A DNA stretch of 64,000 nt from Heliocidaris tuberculata (GCA_025618425.1 CM046836.1:11524061-11588060); one strand, 5' to 3'; numbered from the stretch's first letter, positions 25,055-39,272 are shown. Notes: generated from the letters alone by a model not told the origin. Made by a program: numbers and translations.

Positions 25055-25465
25055 TTAAAGATAAAGTTCGAGTTGCGGTCATGCAATTGCAAAGTGAAAA
25101 AAACAAAAACAAAAACAAAAACAAAAAACAATACAAAGGCCGATTATGCATTGAATCAAAATTATTGGGAATTTGGAGGTTTTGAAATCATAAAAAAGGT
25201 AAGAATTTGACTAAATCTTGGTGAAAATCTCTTGAAATGAACAGCACTGCACAAAAATGGGTTTGTGGGGCTATAATTATGTGGAATGAAAGTTTGGTCC
25301 AAACTGTTAGGCTATTTTGCGTCATATATCGAAAATCAGGGCATTTAAAGAGCAATCTTTTTCGGGGGACATGTCTACTATGATACTCTTCCACGATGAC
25401 ATAAAAATAATGAGAAAGCTCACAAATTATGTTTCACCTTTATCATAACTCAACCTGCTCTTTAA
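25055..25465 (+). mobile_element. TTAA-flanked MITE family R1, copy 1
   Basis: A 403-bp element between TTAA tetramers at 25,055-25,058 and 25,462-25,465. The ends AGATAAAGTTCGAGTT and (inverted) AGAGCAGGTTGAGTTATG are imperfect inverted repeats. The internal block gagcaatctttttcggggga recurs in the copies at 41,675 and 43,230. TTAA duplications are typical of piggyBac-like elements, but no transposase is present, so that class is a suggestion. Confidence 0.7.
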
Positions 25466-25961
25466 GTCGCCAAGCAGGTGATCGCAGTCTATCGAACTAT
25501 CTTTTGATCTGATAATGGTACATTAGGTGGCGAAAAATAAGCCAGCTTTAACCAGATAAATCTTTGGCACCTCCAAACCGTATGGTTAAACGATGGCAAT
25601 GCAGTAGAAACGTACTGTAATGCCGGATGTTGCATTAAGTATTTCATTGTCTGACTCAAAATCTGAACCAACCTGTGCTATCAGTCATCAAAATCCCAGC
25701 CAGTCCTCTCATGCTGCAGGGAAAAACAAATCTTACAAGTGAATAATTATTTTCCTTCTTTCACTCCCGACAAACGCATCTTGAATTTGATTCTAAACGA
25801 CTGTACAGATTTTTTAAAATAGATTTCACAGTAAACTCACAATATAATAACCGCCAGTCTCATTTTATTTGTTAAGACCGCTGAAAATATTGATTAAACT
25901 GATTGTCTTGAATTTTTCTCTCCTAATACGATAAAAAGTCTTACTAACTGTCTCATGGGAT

Positions 25962-25996
<35 letters not shown>

Positions 25997-26167
25997 CAAT
26001 GTATTTTTTCTTCTTCAAGAATTATGTGATACTGATAACTCTAGCAAGTTATCTATTATTTTTGCTCATACCGAACGACAAGTTTTTATATTTAATGGGG
26101 GAGGGATTGACTCTTTGATTTACAAAGTTATTTTCGACAATTATACGATAAACAATATACATTTGGA

Positions 26168-26345
26168 CAGTGGCGTATGGTAAGTCAGGTTATCGAGAGA
26201 GAGCACTAGTGTCATGGGGAGGGTACCGGTATACTTGACGCATGCATGAAATGTGAATTAACAAGGGCAGTGATTAGGGAGGAGGGTGTGGGATGGGTCC
26301 TATTCGGCTTCTTTTTATCTCCCTATCCCCCATCCCATTCTTTTC
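26168..26345 (+). mobile_element. Partial CAGTGGC-type MITE
   Basis: Starts CAGTGGCGTATGG and shares the tgattaggg-aggagggtg and gggt.cctat segments with the element at 51,401-51,660. The right terminus is not recognisable. Confidence 0.5.
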
Positions 26346-29337
26346 AGCATCACGTATGTATCGTTTGAAGCAAAATATTCAAATGCGTTTGCTCACGCAC
26401 CCCATCTTGAAGAAAGATGGATGCCCGTGCTCAGTATCAAATCTATCGTGAATGTTTTAGAATATTTCATTTAAAAAAAAATCAAAAGTGTACAGATGCC
26501 AAATCCAATTTTGCAGTTGCTAAGGGAAACCGTTCCAAAAATACTCAATAACAAGGCCATTGCTCTAAAAAAAAAAGGCAACCACGTAGGCTAAGCAATC
26601 CATCTCGTACAAGTCATGCTGCTTGTTTGCAGCTCGAGCTGAAACCTGTAGCCTGAGTTCAGGACAAAATCTTTTCCCACATCTATAAACTACCATAGAT
26701 TTCACGTAGCCTTTATCAGAGATTCCTTCAACTGAATTTAACAAGGTTAAAATGAAGGAAAGAAGATCAGATGAGTTAATCTGCCTTCTAAGCTAATAAT
26801 TCAAACGTCATTTTTATACATGAATTGAATAAATTGTATTAATAAAGCCTGGGAAATAGGGTACCAATGTCTGAAGCTGCAGCTCGGTATACGTTAATAG
26901 CAGATCAAATGTTTGCTCACCCGGGCTACATGGCGACTAGCTATGTGAGGTATGAGCCGAGATCGTAACGCAATAGTACCCAAGATATCACATTTAAAAA
27001 TAAAGGTGGAGGGATTTCAAAGCCAATGGCGAGATGCTTGTATAGCAGTGGCAATGGCATGGAGCATGATGGTTAAAAGTAACAATGAGTTCTGGGAATG
27101 AAACAGCATTTTGAAGAAAAAAAAGTTGTGTATACGTCACTTTAAATTGTATTTTCCTCGTAAATCACAAGAATATGTCACTGCATGTGCTTTGGGAAGT
27201 ATTTTGATATGTAACTGTAAAAGCATTCAAAATATTTAGAAGGTTACCCATTTCATTCACCTGGATCGAGAGAGGCGATTGCAGATGAATGCCTTATGTA
27301 TGAGTATGAGTATTACTGTGCTAGGCCATTCGATCCCGCGACCTAACCATTGAAAGTCATATGAACCACTCTCCACAGGACAGAATAGACATACACGCCT
27401 CTTGTGTACTCATTTTCCTTTCCACAAAAAGTAAAAGTAAAATTGAATAACTTGTTTCATCAACATTTTCACTGCTTAAATTTCATTCTATATCATAGTG
27501 AAGTCATGCATGCAGTCTAGATGAATATAACATTTTAAAAGATGACAAAGCAAAGCAAAAAGCCACAAAAATTTCAGACGGCTGTATGTAAACTGTGGTC
27601 ATGGTGGTGATGTGCAATTCGCCTATCGATAAATGATATACCAATTATTGGGAAGTAAGAGCGGTATCATTGACGCTATCATAAATAAATGCCAATCAAA
27701 GCTAGACAAGCTTGTATTCATTTCGTATCATGTTCAAGTTTACGTGTTAGGTAACAAACCACACATGACAGATACGTGCACATTTTGGGAATAGAGAGAT
27801 ACTCTTTTTCTTATAAAACAAGCCCCAAATTCCTCTCATTTTAGACATGACATTACGCCTATAATATTGCACTGACAAGGGCCCGGGGGCAAGAGTTTCG
27901 AAACAAACTAGGGGAAATGAAATTTATAAAAGTAGAGAAATGAAAATAAAAAGATAAAAATAATGTAAGGAGAAGCAGATGACAAGATTGAAAGGATAAG
28001 AAGTGAAGCAGGTCATGGGTTGGAGCCACCGCAGGGCATTTATGTCATTTGCCACTCTCCACCCAGGTGACTTAAATGGGCACCAAGTAGAAAGGACTTC
28101 CGTGAACAGGTCGAATGTTGTGAGAACCGTAATAAGTAGCCTTATATGTTGGAGCGCCTGGAACACTATTCGTGGTGGATTATGAGCGTTATGAAAAAGA
28201 AAAAAAATTTAAAGACTTTTTATGGAAGCCGTCTGAAAAGTGTTTGCAACCGTATTTCGTATCAATATATTATGATATGGAGAAGAAGACTGAAGAGAAT
28301 AAGGTATTATTAGTCGAATATTGGACACGATAAGGAAAGCTTGGAGAATGTATATTTGAATCCATCGAAAACTGACGACGATTATGAAAGCAAAGGAACA
28401 CGATGGTCAGTGATCTCACATCACCCAATCCTTCTAATTTATTATCAATATGAAGAAACTGATGCGTGTTCAGCATTTCAGTGTCGCCTGGTTTTCAGAT
28501 CAACGGGTCGTGTTGCACATAACATAACACAGCCGTCTCATGTAGCGTTTGTCCTTGTTTTTTCTGATCTTGAAAATATGGACATGAACAAGGTTACATT
28601 GTCTTTTGTCCTATAACAGTCAAGATAGTACACGACATGGATTTCATTCTTATATTCTTTGTTAGCATGGTTAGCGTGAGTTAAATTGAATTTCAGTTGT
28701 TTTTTAAAATTAATTTCATATTGGAGAACATACTGCACCTAGTAATCATAATAGTTACGTATATTTACTATATAATATATAATTATCCTCTCTTTAGCTT
28801 TATTTAAAGCGACATTTTATGAGTTTAAGCTTTAGCCATCTGTCCCAGATATTTCAGTACAATTCAGTTCAATTATATTTAATATTTGATATAGAATCCC
28901 CTCTCTAGTTTTTTTAAAGTGACATTTTATAAGTTCAATCTTTAGCCATCTGTCCCAATTTTGCAGGAATGCTTTTCGAATCCTGTATTTTGACATGTTT
29001 TGCTTTGTTGCGCCTTTCTCAATATGCGTAGGAATTTTTTTTACAAACTTGGAGTCACCTCATTCGAAAATTCCATTAGATCGTGCAGAGTTACTTCAGA
29101 TTTCTCCCGATACACATCAAATCATGAAACGCTCAATGATCATGTTGATAAAAGTCACGACATCTTAAAGACGGTTTGGATTTCTGATGTAGTGAGGAAA
29201 AAACTACTTAGAATCCATTAATACTTTACGCTGGATGTGCAGGGCCATGCAAGAATTATATCTGCCAAACAACTTTTATTGAAAATATAGACATGATAGA
29301 GGAGCAGAGTAATAAGACAAGGAAAATGGAGAGGTCT
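26346..29337. other. Intergenic, no gene seen
   Basis: AT-rich unique-looking sequence. Short frames on both strands near 27,924-28,616 have no recognisable domain. Confidence 0.45.
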
Positions 29338-29475
29338 GGGGAGCGTTTCATCAAGTGTTTTGTCAGTGATTTTTACCGACAAATTTGCTCTCAGCCAATC
29401 AGATGCAAGGATTTCCGTAGCTTATAACAGTTGTCGGTAAAAATCACTGACAAAACACTTGATGAAACGCTCCCC
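29338..29475. mobile_element. Palindromic MITE, 45-bp terminal inverted repeats
   Basis: Arms 29,338-29,382 and 29,431-29,475 are exact reverse complements around a 48-bp centre. The centre (gctctcagccaatcagatg) recurs in the element at 57,975-58,112, so this is a dispersed family. No coding capacity. Confidence 0.9.
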
Positions 29476-30890
29476 TGGCTGAATGTTTTATCAGTAGAGG
29501 TTAGTCCCATATGTCATGTATGTGCATATAATGTCTATTAATATTCTCAGTGTTCAATAATTCTTAGCAAGCTTTCGTAATTTTCGTTTGAAACAAACTT
29601 GAATACTTCTTGCTGGTTCTAACTTCCTAGTAGACTTACTGCTTGATAAATAAAATAGAATGACTGTTTCCTTTGAAATTCAATTTCATTCCCTGAACTC
29701 AAGATTAACCTACCTTTAAAATTCGGCATGATTCACAGTTCGAATAACAATAAGAAAGTCGTTTTTCACCGATCGCGGTCAAATTGTCACGTTCCATCGT
29801 AGCCGCGATTATAACCGTCAAAAGGGATCAACAACACCGAACTCTTGCCTTTTCATCATTTGAGACGGTGATGAATATCATTTTAATTCCGATTCGAACA
29901 ATGAACCAACACCTGTATACAGAGTCAACCACCGTGAGATGTAGATTAATACCCTTTTAAAGGTAATCTTTGAGTTTGGGTGATAGAAGTGCACTTCGAA
30001 CGACGGAGAGACTAGATAAAAAGGCACTCATCAGTGTGAGTGTCATGTGCTCACGCAGACGTTGGGTCGATTGGACGAACAAACATGTGAATTTCCGAAA
30101 ATTTCCGCATATATAGCTTACACAGAAATGCACAAACATCTCTGTATGTGCACATACTGTTCTAATGTTATTTGTGAACCAACTTGATTTCCTCATTTTT
30201 CTTTGGTCATTTCTGAGCTATTATACATTTCCCAGCAAATTCGTTCGACAAATACCATCTATTTTATTGAAAAATTTGATATATATATTTAGACTTTTTT
30301 ATATTCTGTGATATGTTTTGTGTTTCGTTGTTAACATAATTCTAGATAACATTTGCCCTATTTAAGTACTAACAATGAACTTGTACCTGCACAGAGCAGA
30401 CAAGCAAGCCGTTTGATACAGACTGTTCAACCCGATCATGATGCCGTCCCTAATTAGGAATGATCGTAGCAAAGGTTTCACGAATTGAGGTGTAATTCGA
30501 TTGATTTTTGTATTACACTGACATGGTGATCTAATTATTAGCTTTTTACCACCTTCGAAACGACATAATTGTCACGAATAGAATGGTTTGTGGATTTGTG
30601 AATGTGTAATTATGACTTGACACACAGATGTAGTTGTGTATAATTTTATTATTTAGGTACAGTGTCGTGTTTTTTTTGGGTGTAATTCACTTACACATAC
30701 ATGACATATAATAACAGCAGTTATTTTGGGTGTGAGCACTTCAGAATATTTATTGCGCCCTACCATATTTTTGATGTTAATTGGATAATTTTATAATTTG
30801 ATCTTAACATTTGGATGAGATTGCTGGCTTTGAAATTGAATGTTCATGAACATGGTTTTCATGAAAAAGGTGGAGACTAAGACGAATAAG
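29476..30890. other. Intergenic, no gene seen
   Basis: AT-rich sequence with no supported coding exon or repeat. Confidence 0.5.
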
Positions 30891-30987
30891 AAGAATTGGA
30901 GGATGAGGAGGAGAAGGAGGAGGAGGAGGAGGAGAAGGAGAAGAAGGAAAAAAAATATTAGTAATAGTATATTGTAGTAGTAGTAGT

Positions 30988-31336
30988 AATGGAAGAAGAA
31001 GAAGAAGAAGAAGAAGAAGAAGAAGAAGAAGAAGAAGAAGAAGAAGAAGAAGAAGAAGAAGAAGAAGAAGAAGAAGAAGAAGAAGAAGAAGAAGAAGAAG
31101 AAGAAGAAGAAGAAGAAGAAGAAGAAGAAGAAGAAGAAGAAGAAGAAGAAGAAGAAGAAGAAGAAGAAGAAGAGAAGAAGAAGAAGAAGAAGAAGAAGAA
31201 GAAGAAGAAGAAGAAGAAGAAGAAGAAGAAGAAGAAGAAGAAGAAGAAGAAGAAGAAGAAGAAGAAGAAGAAGAAGAAGAAGAAGAAGAAGAAGAAGAAG
31301 AAGAAGAAGAAGAAGAAGAAGAAGAAGAAGAAGAAG
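30988..31336 (+). repeat. Long (GAA)n tract, about 115 triplets
   Basis: Nearly pure GAA for about 350 bp with one phase break near 31,172. It is preceded by (AGG)n-like and (TAG)n-like DNA at 30,900-30,988. The long Glu, Lys, Ser, Leu and Phe homopolymer frames on both strands are shadows of this tract and not genes. Confidence 0.97.
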
Positions 31337-34290
31337 GATTCCAAAGGAAAAAACGGAGACGAAGGAAGGAAAAACTGTTCATGACTACCCTCTACACCTG
31401 CTTGGAAGATGCATGCTTTCACAGTAAGATAGTGTTACATTGACATAACACAAATATAACTGGTGATGAAGCAGTTTTGATCCATGCTAAGAAATTCAAT
31501 ATATATTTGGTGGGTGTCAGTGTATTTAGCCATGTCACATTATGCAGATGTTAACAGAAGGTGAAAACGAGTGGAATGAACTGGAATGAATACCGTGACG
31601 TTTGAAAATATTCAACGTGAACAAAAATCAACGCATGGCTCTTTAATAGTTGAACGAATACACATGTGTCTTTTCCCCACATAAATATCTGCATTGGGAG
31701 TGTTAAGTATCCATTTCATACTGTTATTGTACCATTATACATTTTAAATGAAATAGATATCATCGCATTTTCATACTAATTATTTTGCGTCAATATAGAC
31801 GTAATAATAATAATGATAATATTACCTTCACCACCTGTTCAACAATTTACGTGATGCATAATCTGATAATAGTATTTCATTCGGCTTCTACCATGTCTAC
31901 GATAATAAATGCGCAGTAAAATATTCATTTTTTTATATAGCTCTACTCAACGCATATTTGCATTATGATTACAAAACTGAGCAGCTGTTGTATAAATTGC
32001 ATTAGAGATGTGCAATTTGGAATGCAAATGGTTATCATTCCTCAAATTTGCGGCTATACTCCAAATCTCCCTTATGGGTAGGGCGCGGCAATAAAGGGCA
32101 CGGGATCTCTTCGAAGGAATATTGACAAGCTATACAGCCGATCAATTTGCTCTAATAACATTCTGAAAATAACTGAATGCATAAATTCCTAGAAAACAAG
32201 TTTTTGACTTAGATTTCATAATGCAGTCGTTGAAGTTAAGAAACACCCAGTGATTTTCTTTGGGGATTTCTCTGGCTTGGTTGACACGGTTTCTTTGAAC
32301 CTAAACAAATATTTTGCAATTCCCCATAGCAAAGTGTATGGTAATAATTATGTTAATTTCAGAGGAAAAGAATACACTCGTATTCTTCAACCATGTTGGG
32401 CGCAGATTTTCCGCTCTATATGAATTACAATGTTTAAAACTAGGTTTTGCGTTATTCTTTGTAATCTCGGAATTCATGTTTGAACATGGACGTGGACACG
32501 CATTACTTCCCTCGAGACTAACACATTTCATCCGACCTGTTTACCGTAAAATCGACGGATATTATTAAGGTTACGTACCTATCTACGAATCTTAGTACAA
32601 AAACTACATAATCCCACGTCCACACTTTAACCCCCAGACGATAGAAACGCACAACATGGGGGCAAGACGCGTCGGAATTGGACCCCCAAATCACGATTTT
32701 TCCTGTAATCGTTGCCGCTAGTGAAGTGCATTGGTGGACCTCCCTATTCAAGGTGTTTTCTAACCAAACTTTCAGCCACAAAGACGGGGATAATGTTTAG
32801 TTTACCTCAGGGTATCACGCTCCCGTACAGAGGACCATGTTGTACCTCAACAAACACACCCCCTTTTCTCACTTTCCAACCCAATTTAGCACTCAGAATT
32901 TCCTTTTTTTTTTAAAGGTTGGAGGTGCATTAATGCGCAGATGCCCCTACCGGCGGTCCACCTGTCGTTACCATAACAACACCCCTCTCAATCACACCAC
33001 CAGCAGCTTTTTATGTCATGTTTTTATCCTTGGTATATCATGATCATCAACAGTATTTCACCAATATTCTGTAAAATGATATTCAACAGCATTATTACCA
33101 TCACCATCATTATCGCCATCGCCATCCTCATTATCGTCATCCTCCTCAATTATTGACTGATTGGTTAGTCTTCAGCCAATCTGTATAAAAAGAAATCACG
33201 ACAGAAGGGACATATCAATTGATAACCTATCTGAAGGAATGGCAAAATTGCCGTCATCAGCATTAAACTTGTAGGCCTAAAGCATGGAGCTAAGAACATT
33301 GGCATCCTTGTCTTTCAGTGTCGTGACTATTCGAAGCCATACTTAGAAATGTCAAAACAGATTATCCTCTAAAAAAGACGACGTGCACTGGCTAAGCTTG
33401 TATAATAATTTTATACACAAACACTATTCATTTATTGTGTTTATAGGTTAGTAAGAAGTCTGGTAAGGCACGTCCTCATATTTTGAAAAATGGGACCTAT
33501 TGAATAAATCTTCACGACGATTTTAGAAATTTAGATTGACCTCGTCTTTAGAACTATCGAATGAAACGATTACCGTGCAACAACAAGGGCCAACGTCACA
33601 CAGATTTTACATACTTTTTAGAATGAAATGGTCCAAATTTGCTTTGCGAAGTTTCCAAGTAACATGTCATGTTGTAAAACAGCTTGGAGCGACTTTTCTC
33701 TGGTTGGTATAGGAAACACTTACCGTCTCTTTAAGGCGTGTGAGAGATTTCAACATTTTTGTTCGCATTTTCTTTCAAACTTGAAAGCGACTGTAGAAGG
33801 AGCAACACAAAGCCCCATTTTGGATGTAATCACCACAAGGCCTCACTTCAAAACAGTAATTGTTCTCGTGCTTTTTACATAGATTCGTTCTTCTTTGTCC
33901 CCCCTCTCTCTGTACTTTTTGTTTCTCTCTCTCTCTCTCTCTCACTCTCAATAAAGGAATATAAATGTATTCCTATCACCATTTTCCTGACAGTTATCAC
34001 ACAATTTTGGGATGAAAGGAGAGAAAGTCTTTACTGGCGAAACACGAGAAACATTTTTCCAAATCTATACGTAGGTATACAATATCCGTCTCTTTTGCCG
34101 AATACCGTCCATATTGACGGTCGCAATGGTAATTCCGCTAATCTTTCATATATAATTGAAACATCAGTCGCAGATCCGGGATTTTGAAATGGACTGCTAG
34201 AAGGAGCACCCACTGAATGGGGGCTATCCCCCAAATTGACGATTTGCATTTCCCTGCAAAAACCACAGTATTAATTCAACACCATCTCAG
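31337..34290. other. Intergenic, no gene seen
   Basis: Mostly AT-rich unique-looking sequence. Small frames at 32,301-33,043 and 33,628-34,187 lack conserved features. A short CT run lies near 33,924-33,942. Confidence 0.45.
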
Positions 34291-34295
34291 TATCC

Positions 34296-34430
34296 ATATT
34301 GGGCTACACCGGAAAAGTGTTATAAACAACACCAGTTTGATATTGGGCTACACCAGATAAGTGTTAAAACAACACCAGTTAGTGTTAAAACGACTCCAGT
34401 TTGATTCGAAACTGGTGTTGTTTTAACATG
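34296..34430 (+). repeat. 44-bp tandem repeat with inverted third copy
   Basis: atattgggctacacc starts at 34,296 and at 34,340, each followed by an aagtgtta and caacaccagtt segment. An inverted aactggtgttgttttaac lies at 34,410-34,427 opposite gttaaaacaacaccagtt at 34,364, so the region can fold back. Confidence 0.7.
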
Positions 34431-34587
34431 GACAGTTTATTCCATTCGAAACATGACCCTCGATATTGTCACTCATGCCCAACCATATTTTTATCTGACG
34501 AAGAAACTGTGAATGTTGTAAGACCACTCCATTACTAGTATTTACTAGGTTGACAGGGTGTGGGTGATCGATGGAAAACTTGCGAGA

Positions 34588-34626
34588 TGAGAGAGAGAGA
34601 GAGAGGGAGAGAGAGAGAGAGAGAGA
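34588..34626. repeat. (GA)n microsatellite
   Basis: GA run with one ggg interruption. Confidence 0.9.
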
Positions 34627-34875
34627 TGATAGCAGTTTTAAACATCAACATTTAAGAGGTCTTGAAAATGAATGAATAACACTCAATTTCATCTGTGCCA
34701 ATTAATGATTCATAATACGACACATTTGGGATCAGTCTAAACTAGAAAATGGTGCAAATTAAATTATTACTGCGCTGTAAACTTGACTTGGTCTGACTGC
34801 GGGATTTCATACAGGCATAAGGGGCAAATAATAACAATTTATTCCAGCTCTTCCTATTTGTTTATAGGGGGCGCC

Positions 34876-35070
34876 GACATTTGCTCCTGCGACATTTGCT
34901 CCACAGTCCATATCTCGAAAGGTCACGGGTTAAGGTCAAGGTCATGATTTATTTTTTTTGTTCAGGACAATGTGAAGATTATGATGAGGGTTAGGGTTAG
35001 GTTTAGGTTTAGGTTTATAGGATTAACATGGCAAAGTTAGACCGGAGCAATTGTCGCAGGAGCAAATGTC
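34876..35070. mobile_element. Foldback element with telomere-like core
   Basis: Perfect 19-bp inverted ends (gacatttgctcctgcgaca at 34,876-34,894, complement at 35,052-35,070) enclose 157 bp. The core holds gggttagggttagg and three ggttta-type hexamers near 34,986-35,020, resembling the TTAGGG telomere repeat. Confidence 0.75.
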
Positions 35071-35961
35071 ATACATCCATTTTTTGAGAACAGCAATCAT
35101 GTCTTCGGTGTAGGCCTATAGCATGTATAGTTTGGTGACGGATGAGTTGATAGAATAAAGTGAACTCATCTAAGCTCCAATATGTACAATGCGAGAGGCT
35201 CACGGCTCGTTCCATTAAAGGAAAGATGCTCAGTCTCCGCCTGGTCAAGGTTTTTCCATGCATTGCAAGTCATCTGTTTGTGTCCTCGTATTCTATTGTA
35301 GGCATTACACTCACACAATATTTGATTTTATTGGGGGAAAACAACATTTAAGCGATCTTATATTTTGGCGGCACTTGACCTAGCAAATCTGGCCTTTTCT
35401 CATTCCATCGCTGGCTGGCTGGGACGGTATTGTATTGTACATTATAACGAAAATGATTCAGTCAATGATAATGATGTTGTGGATTTGAAGATGGACAGAA
35501 GAATGCTGTCTGAAGAACGGGATACAATTTCATATTCGGATTTCGAAAAGGGAGAAAATCATAAAGAAAACATGTATATGAATAATTCAGACAAGATTTG
35601 GTAAGTGAAAACAAGCTTGGATCTTCTTGAGGAAGAGTCTTCCACATTGTTGTTGGCATTAACACTTATTTTGAAAGATACAGGAAGGAACCGAGTATCA
35701 AGCGATAACACAGTAACATCTGCTTATTTTTTTACGATTCGAATTAAGTTCTATTAAACATATTAAATGTATTACTATCAGTTGTCATATTTCTTTTCCA
35801 CTTGTTGGCACATTTTGCATCATATAGCAATAATCTATAGATTGAATTCACATACCACCCCTTGGCTGTTTGTATAAACGTTTTCAAAACTGTGCCAATC
35901 AAATTTAGTTTGTTTGTGCTTAATAGTCAGATAATCGTGGAAGGAATGGGCGAGAAAGGAG

Positions 35962-36011
<50 letters not shown>

Positions 36012-38940
36012 GGAGGGAGGGAGGGAGGAGTGGAAAGAGAGAGGGGGAACAGATGACGAGAGTGGGATTAGAATATAGAGAAGAATAGAGAGTTGGAGAG
36101 AGGGAGAGAGAGAGAGAGAGAAAGAGAGAGAAAGAGAGAGAGAAGATGATGGCTAGAGGAGGCAGAGAGAATGGGAATGAGAGAATTAGGAACAGAAACA
36201 GAGAGAAACAGGCAGAGGGAGAGAGAGAGAGAGAGAGAGAGAGGACGGATGGAACAGCAGGAAGTATATAGGGACAAACAATATCCTCCGATATCGAGCA
36301 TCGATTTTAACAGCAGACCTCAGACACTCAAAGGGTGATCGATCTCTCTGTTAATCGTGATACTGAATCTCTGTCAAAGGAATACACCTTTATCCTTTGG
36401 ATTTGGATGTCAAACCCGACATCAAATCACCTGCCCTTATAATATCCAATGATACCTCAAACTGAGGTTCCATAAGCATGATAAGCCCTCGCTTTTAACT
36501 ATGGTTGTCATGCGACACAGTTTACTCAGACGACAATGCCTCCCAAATCGTATACGTTTCGTCTTCTGCATTACATTGCAACCTTTTTCTGCCATTGTAG
36601 GGATTTCTCATGCCTTCCTCTTCTTTGTATCGATGTCAAACATAACTATTCACGATAATCCGGTACATATCATACAATATAGCTGCGGTGAGGATCGGTA
36701 ATTTTGTTCTTTCTAGTTTTGATCTTATTTTAGGTACGGCCAAGAACACGAACACGAAGCCATCAAGTACTATTTGTATGACATCAATGTTCTCTTCTTT
36801 ATCTAAAATATAGTTTCTTAAAAAAAAAAAAAAATCAGATTATGGGTGTATTCTCTAGCCATTAAATGAATCAAAAGCCCAAACTGTTGGCGCTGAATGA
36901 AACAGCCCCTTAAATTTACATATTTAATCTTCAGAGTAGGCTATATCTTCCCTAACTTGATTTGAGAAAAGAGTCGACTTGCATTTTGTTTTAGCTTCTA
37001 CGATATAAAATATTTACAGAAATATGTGCACGTTATTTGACGGTACACATATGCTAGAGGTATAGGACACGTAAAAGGTGCTTTTATCGTCACTGTGACG
37101 TCTCTTACATTTTCGTCATCAGAACAAAAGTGACATTTTATTTGAGAAGTTTCCATCGCCTTTTCAGTTCCTGAACGTAAAACTTCAGTTCCTAATGATG
37201 ATCATTAATACAAACAGAAAACGTGAAGGGACTTATCAACTTGTGTTATGATTCAAGATGTAGAAAAGGGATAAATTAACATCGATATGTTTCCTCAAAA
37301 CGCCCACACTGAGTGATCTGGCGAGGAATTCCCGAAAAAACCACGTCGCGAGTACACCCCCCTTTCTGACAATCCTAGATCCGCCCCTCTTAATTATCTC
37401 TGGAAATTTGTATTATACCACAAACTTAGAAGGGTTATTGAAATTACATGAGGAAAATAGCTTCGCAAAACGTCTTGTTTAGAAGAATGCATAAATCGTA
37501 TTCATATATAATGATTCGAATGCTACCGCGTTATTAAACGCATTTTCTAAACATCATGTAACATTATCAGTGCAGTTTCTGCAATTTTGTGACCGATATC
37601 GTGAAGACATACTAGCTGTTTGTAAGGCAAACTGATGTCGCCTCAGCAAAGTGAATTTGTAAACGTCCTAACTGGGTATAGTTGTTGTTCTTCCACCAAG
37701 GAGAGCGATGGGGCATTTATCTAAAATTGGAATTCATCGAGCTAGACTATGTGTCTCAAGACGATGTTTGCTTTATTTGTTGAAGTTGAGTCGTTTTGAA
37801 TATCACGCTCCGAGCGATCATCTTTATTTCATGGCGTTTGGAATTTTTTAACCCCGCGCACATGCACGATGGAGACGGAGGCGAAATTTTAGCCGGCAGA
37901 TTAATCTCGCTTGTCCGGGTATTTAACAACCTGGGTCGCACGATACGTCAATGATATTTTTAACCGTTATGATTATCATAAAATTCGACCACCATATGAT
38001 GTGAATCTATATATTCCTCTGTGGCTATGTTTGTTACATAAAACATAGGGTCACAAAACATATGGATGCCTAGAGTAAAAAAAATCATTTGTTTTCAAAG
38101 ACACATTTGGTTAAGATTTGGCAAAGATTTGCAACGTCTTTATTTAATTTCTGTTTCCAAGTAAGCATTGAAAAAACATGTCGCTTTCCCCCTATAACGA
38201 ATATTGAAGGATTATCATTTTGCTTGGAGCTCTTATGTCTATCTTTTAATTCCGAGAATGACAACATAATGCAAAAAAAATACTGAGTCACTGGGGAAGT
38301 TTTTACCAGTATTAATATAACGATGCTAACGAAGTATTGAAGAGCAGATTTTCTCTTTTCGCGAGCAGGATTATTGATTAATAAGTGAGGAGAAGTTTGT
38401 TTTATATGCCCCTCCAAAGATAACAAGATGGATGTGAACCATAATGTTTTTATGCAATGACTCGTCACTAAACATAATGCCTCGATGCTGCATATATTTT
38501 GATTCATAAATGACAATATTTCACAGTTATGTTCAATATTGGATGTTTTTGAAACCGTGGGGATTCATGAATCCTGTGGTGTGCCCCGGAGGAGCGATTA
38601 TTTCACTAACGCGTTTTGCTCGTTAAGTTGTTTGGAGTTAGAAGGGAGAAAGGGATTATGTAGAGCTTGATATGAATGAAGACATGGGACATATGGAATG
38701 AAATATGATGCAGTGATAAAGAAACAGGAGATAAACAGACAGAGGGAGGGAGTGAGATAGAGAGACGGGAAACAGAAAGAGGCTGATAGGGAAAAATAAA
38801 TGGATTGTAGGACTAAAGAAATTTCATTAAAAACATTTGCATGTAAGTGTGAGTATTGTAGCGAAAGGAAAAGGGTGAGAGACTTTGAAAGAAATAGTTA
38901 AGAGAGAAAGAGATTAAGAGAAAGGAAAAGAAACTGAGAG
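35071..38940. other. Intergenic, no gene seen
   Basis: Contains (GA)n, poly-G and (GAGG)n-like DNA at 35,965-36,245. A 79-codon frame ending at 35,604 and a 143-codon minus-strand frame (38,085-38,516) have no recognisable motif. Confidence 0.45.
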
Positions 38941-38971
38941 AAGCGATCGTGAAAGGGAGGGAGGGAAGGCT

Positions 38972-38973
<2 letters not shown>

Positions 38974-39006
<33 letters not shown>

Positions 39007-39240
39007 GGAGAGAGAAGAGTAAGAAAACAGGAATAATACGCAGTCTTTTCGTAGTGCATAAAAGAAAGATAAAAAATGAGTGCAGCTGCAGCAGCAGCTA
39101 TAGTAAAGATAAATATAAGAGAACAAGGGTATTTAGCTGAGATATAGAGAGAATGAGAGAGAGAGACAGAGAGAGAGAGAATTAGAGAGAGACACACACA
39201 GAGAGAATGAGAGAGAGACAGGAGGAGAGAGAGAGAGAAT

Positions 39241-39272
<32 letters not shown>

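Noticed and set aside
30804..31422. Long open frames of poly-Glu, poly-Lys, poly-Ser, poly-Leu and poly-Phe on both strands
   Set aside because: They are six-frame readings of the (GAA)n tract; no start context, domain or splice support.
35326..35604. Hydrophilic frame ending at a GTAAGT donor-like site (35,600)
   Set aside because: It opens just after a stop with no ATG and no in-phase acceptor; the donor match alone is weak evidence.
38085..38516. 143-codon minus-strand frame
   Set aside because: No domain, compositional bias or splice context; likely chance.
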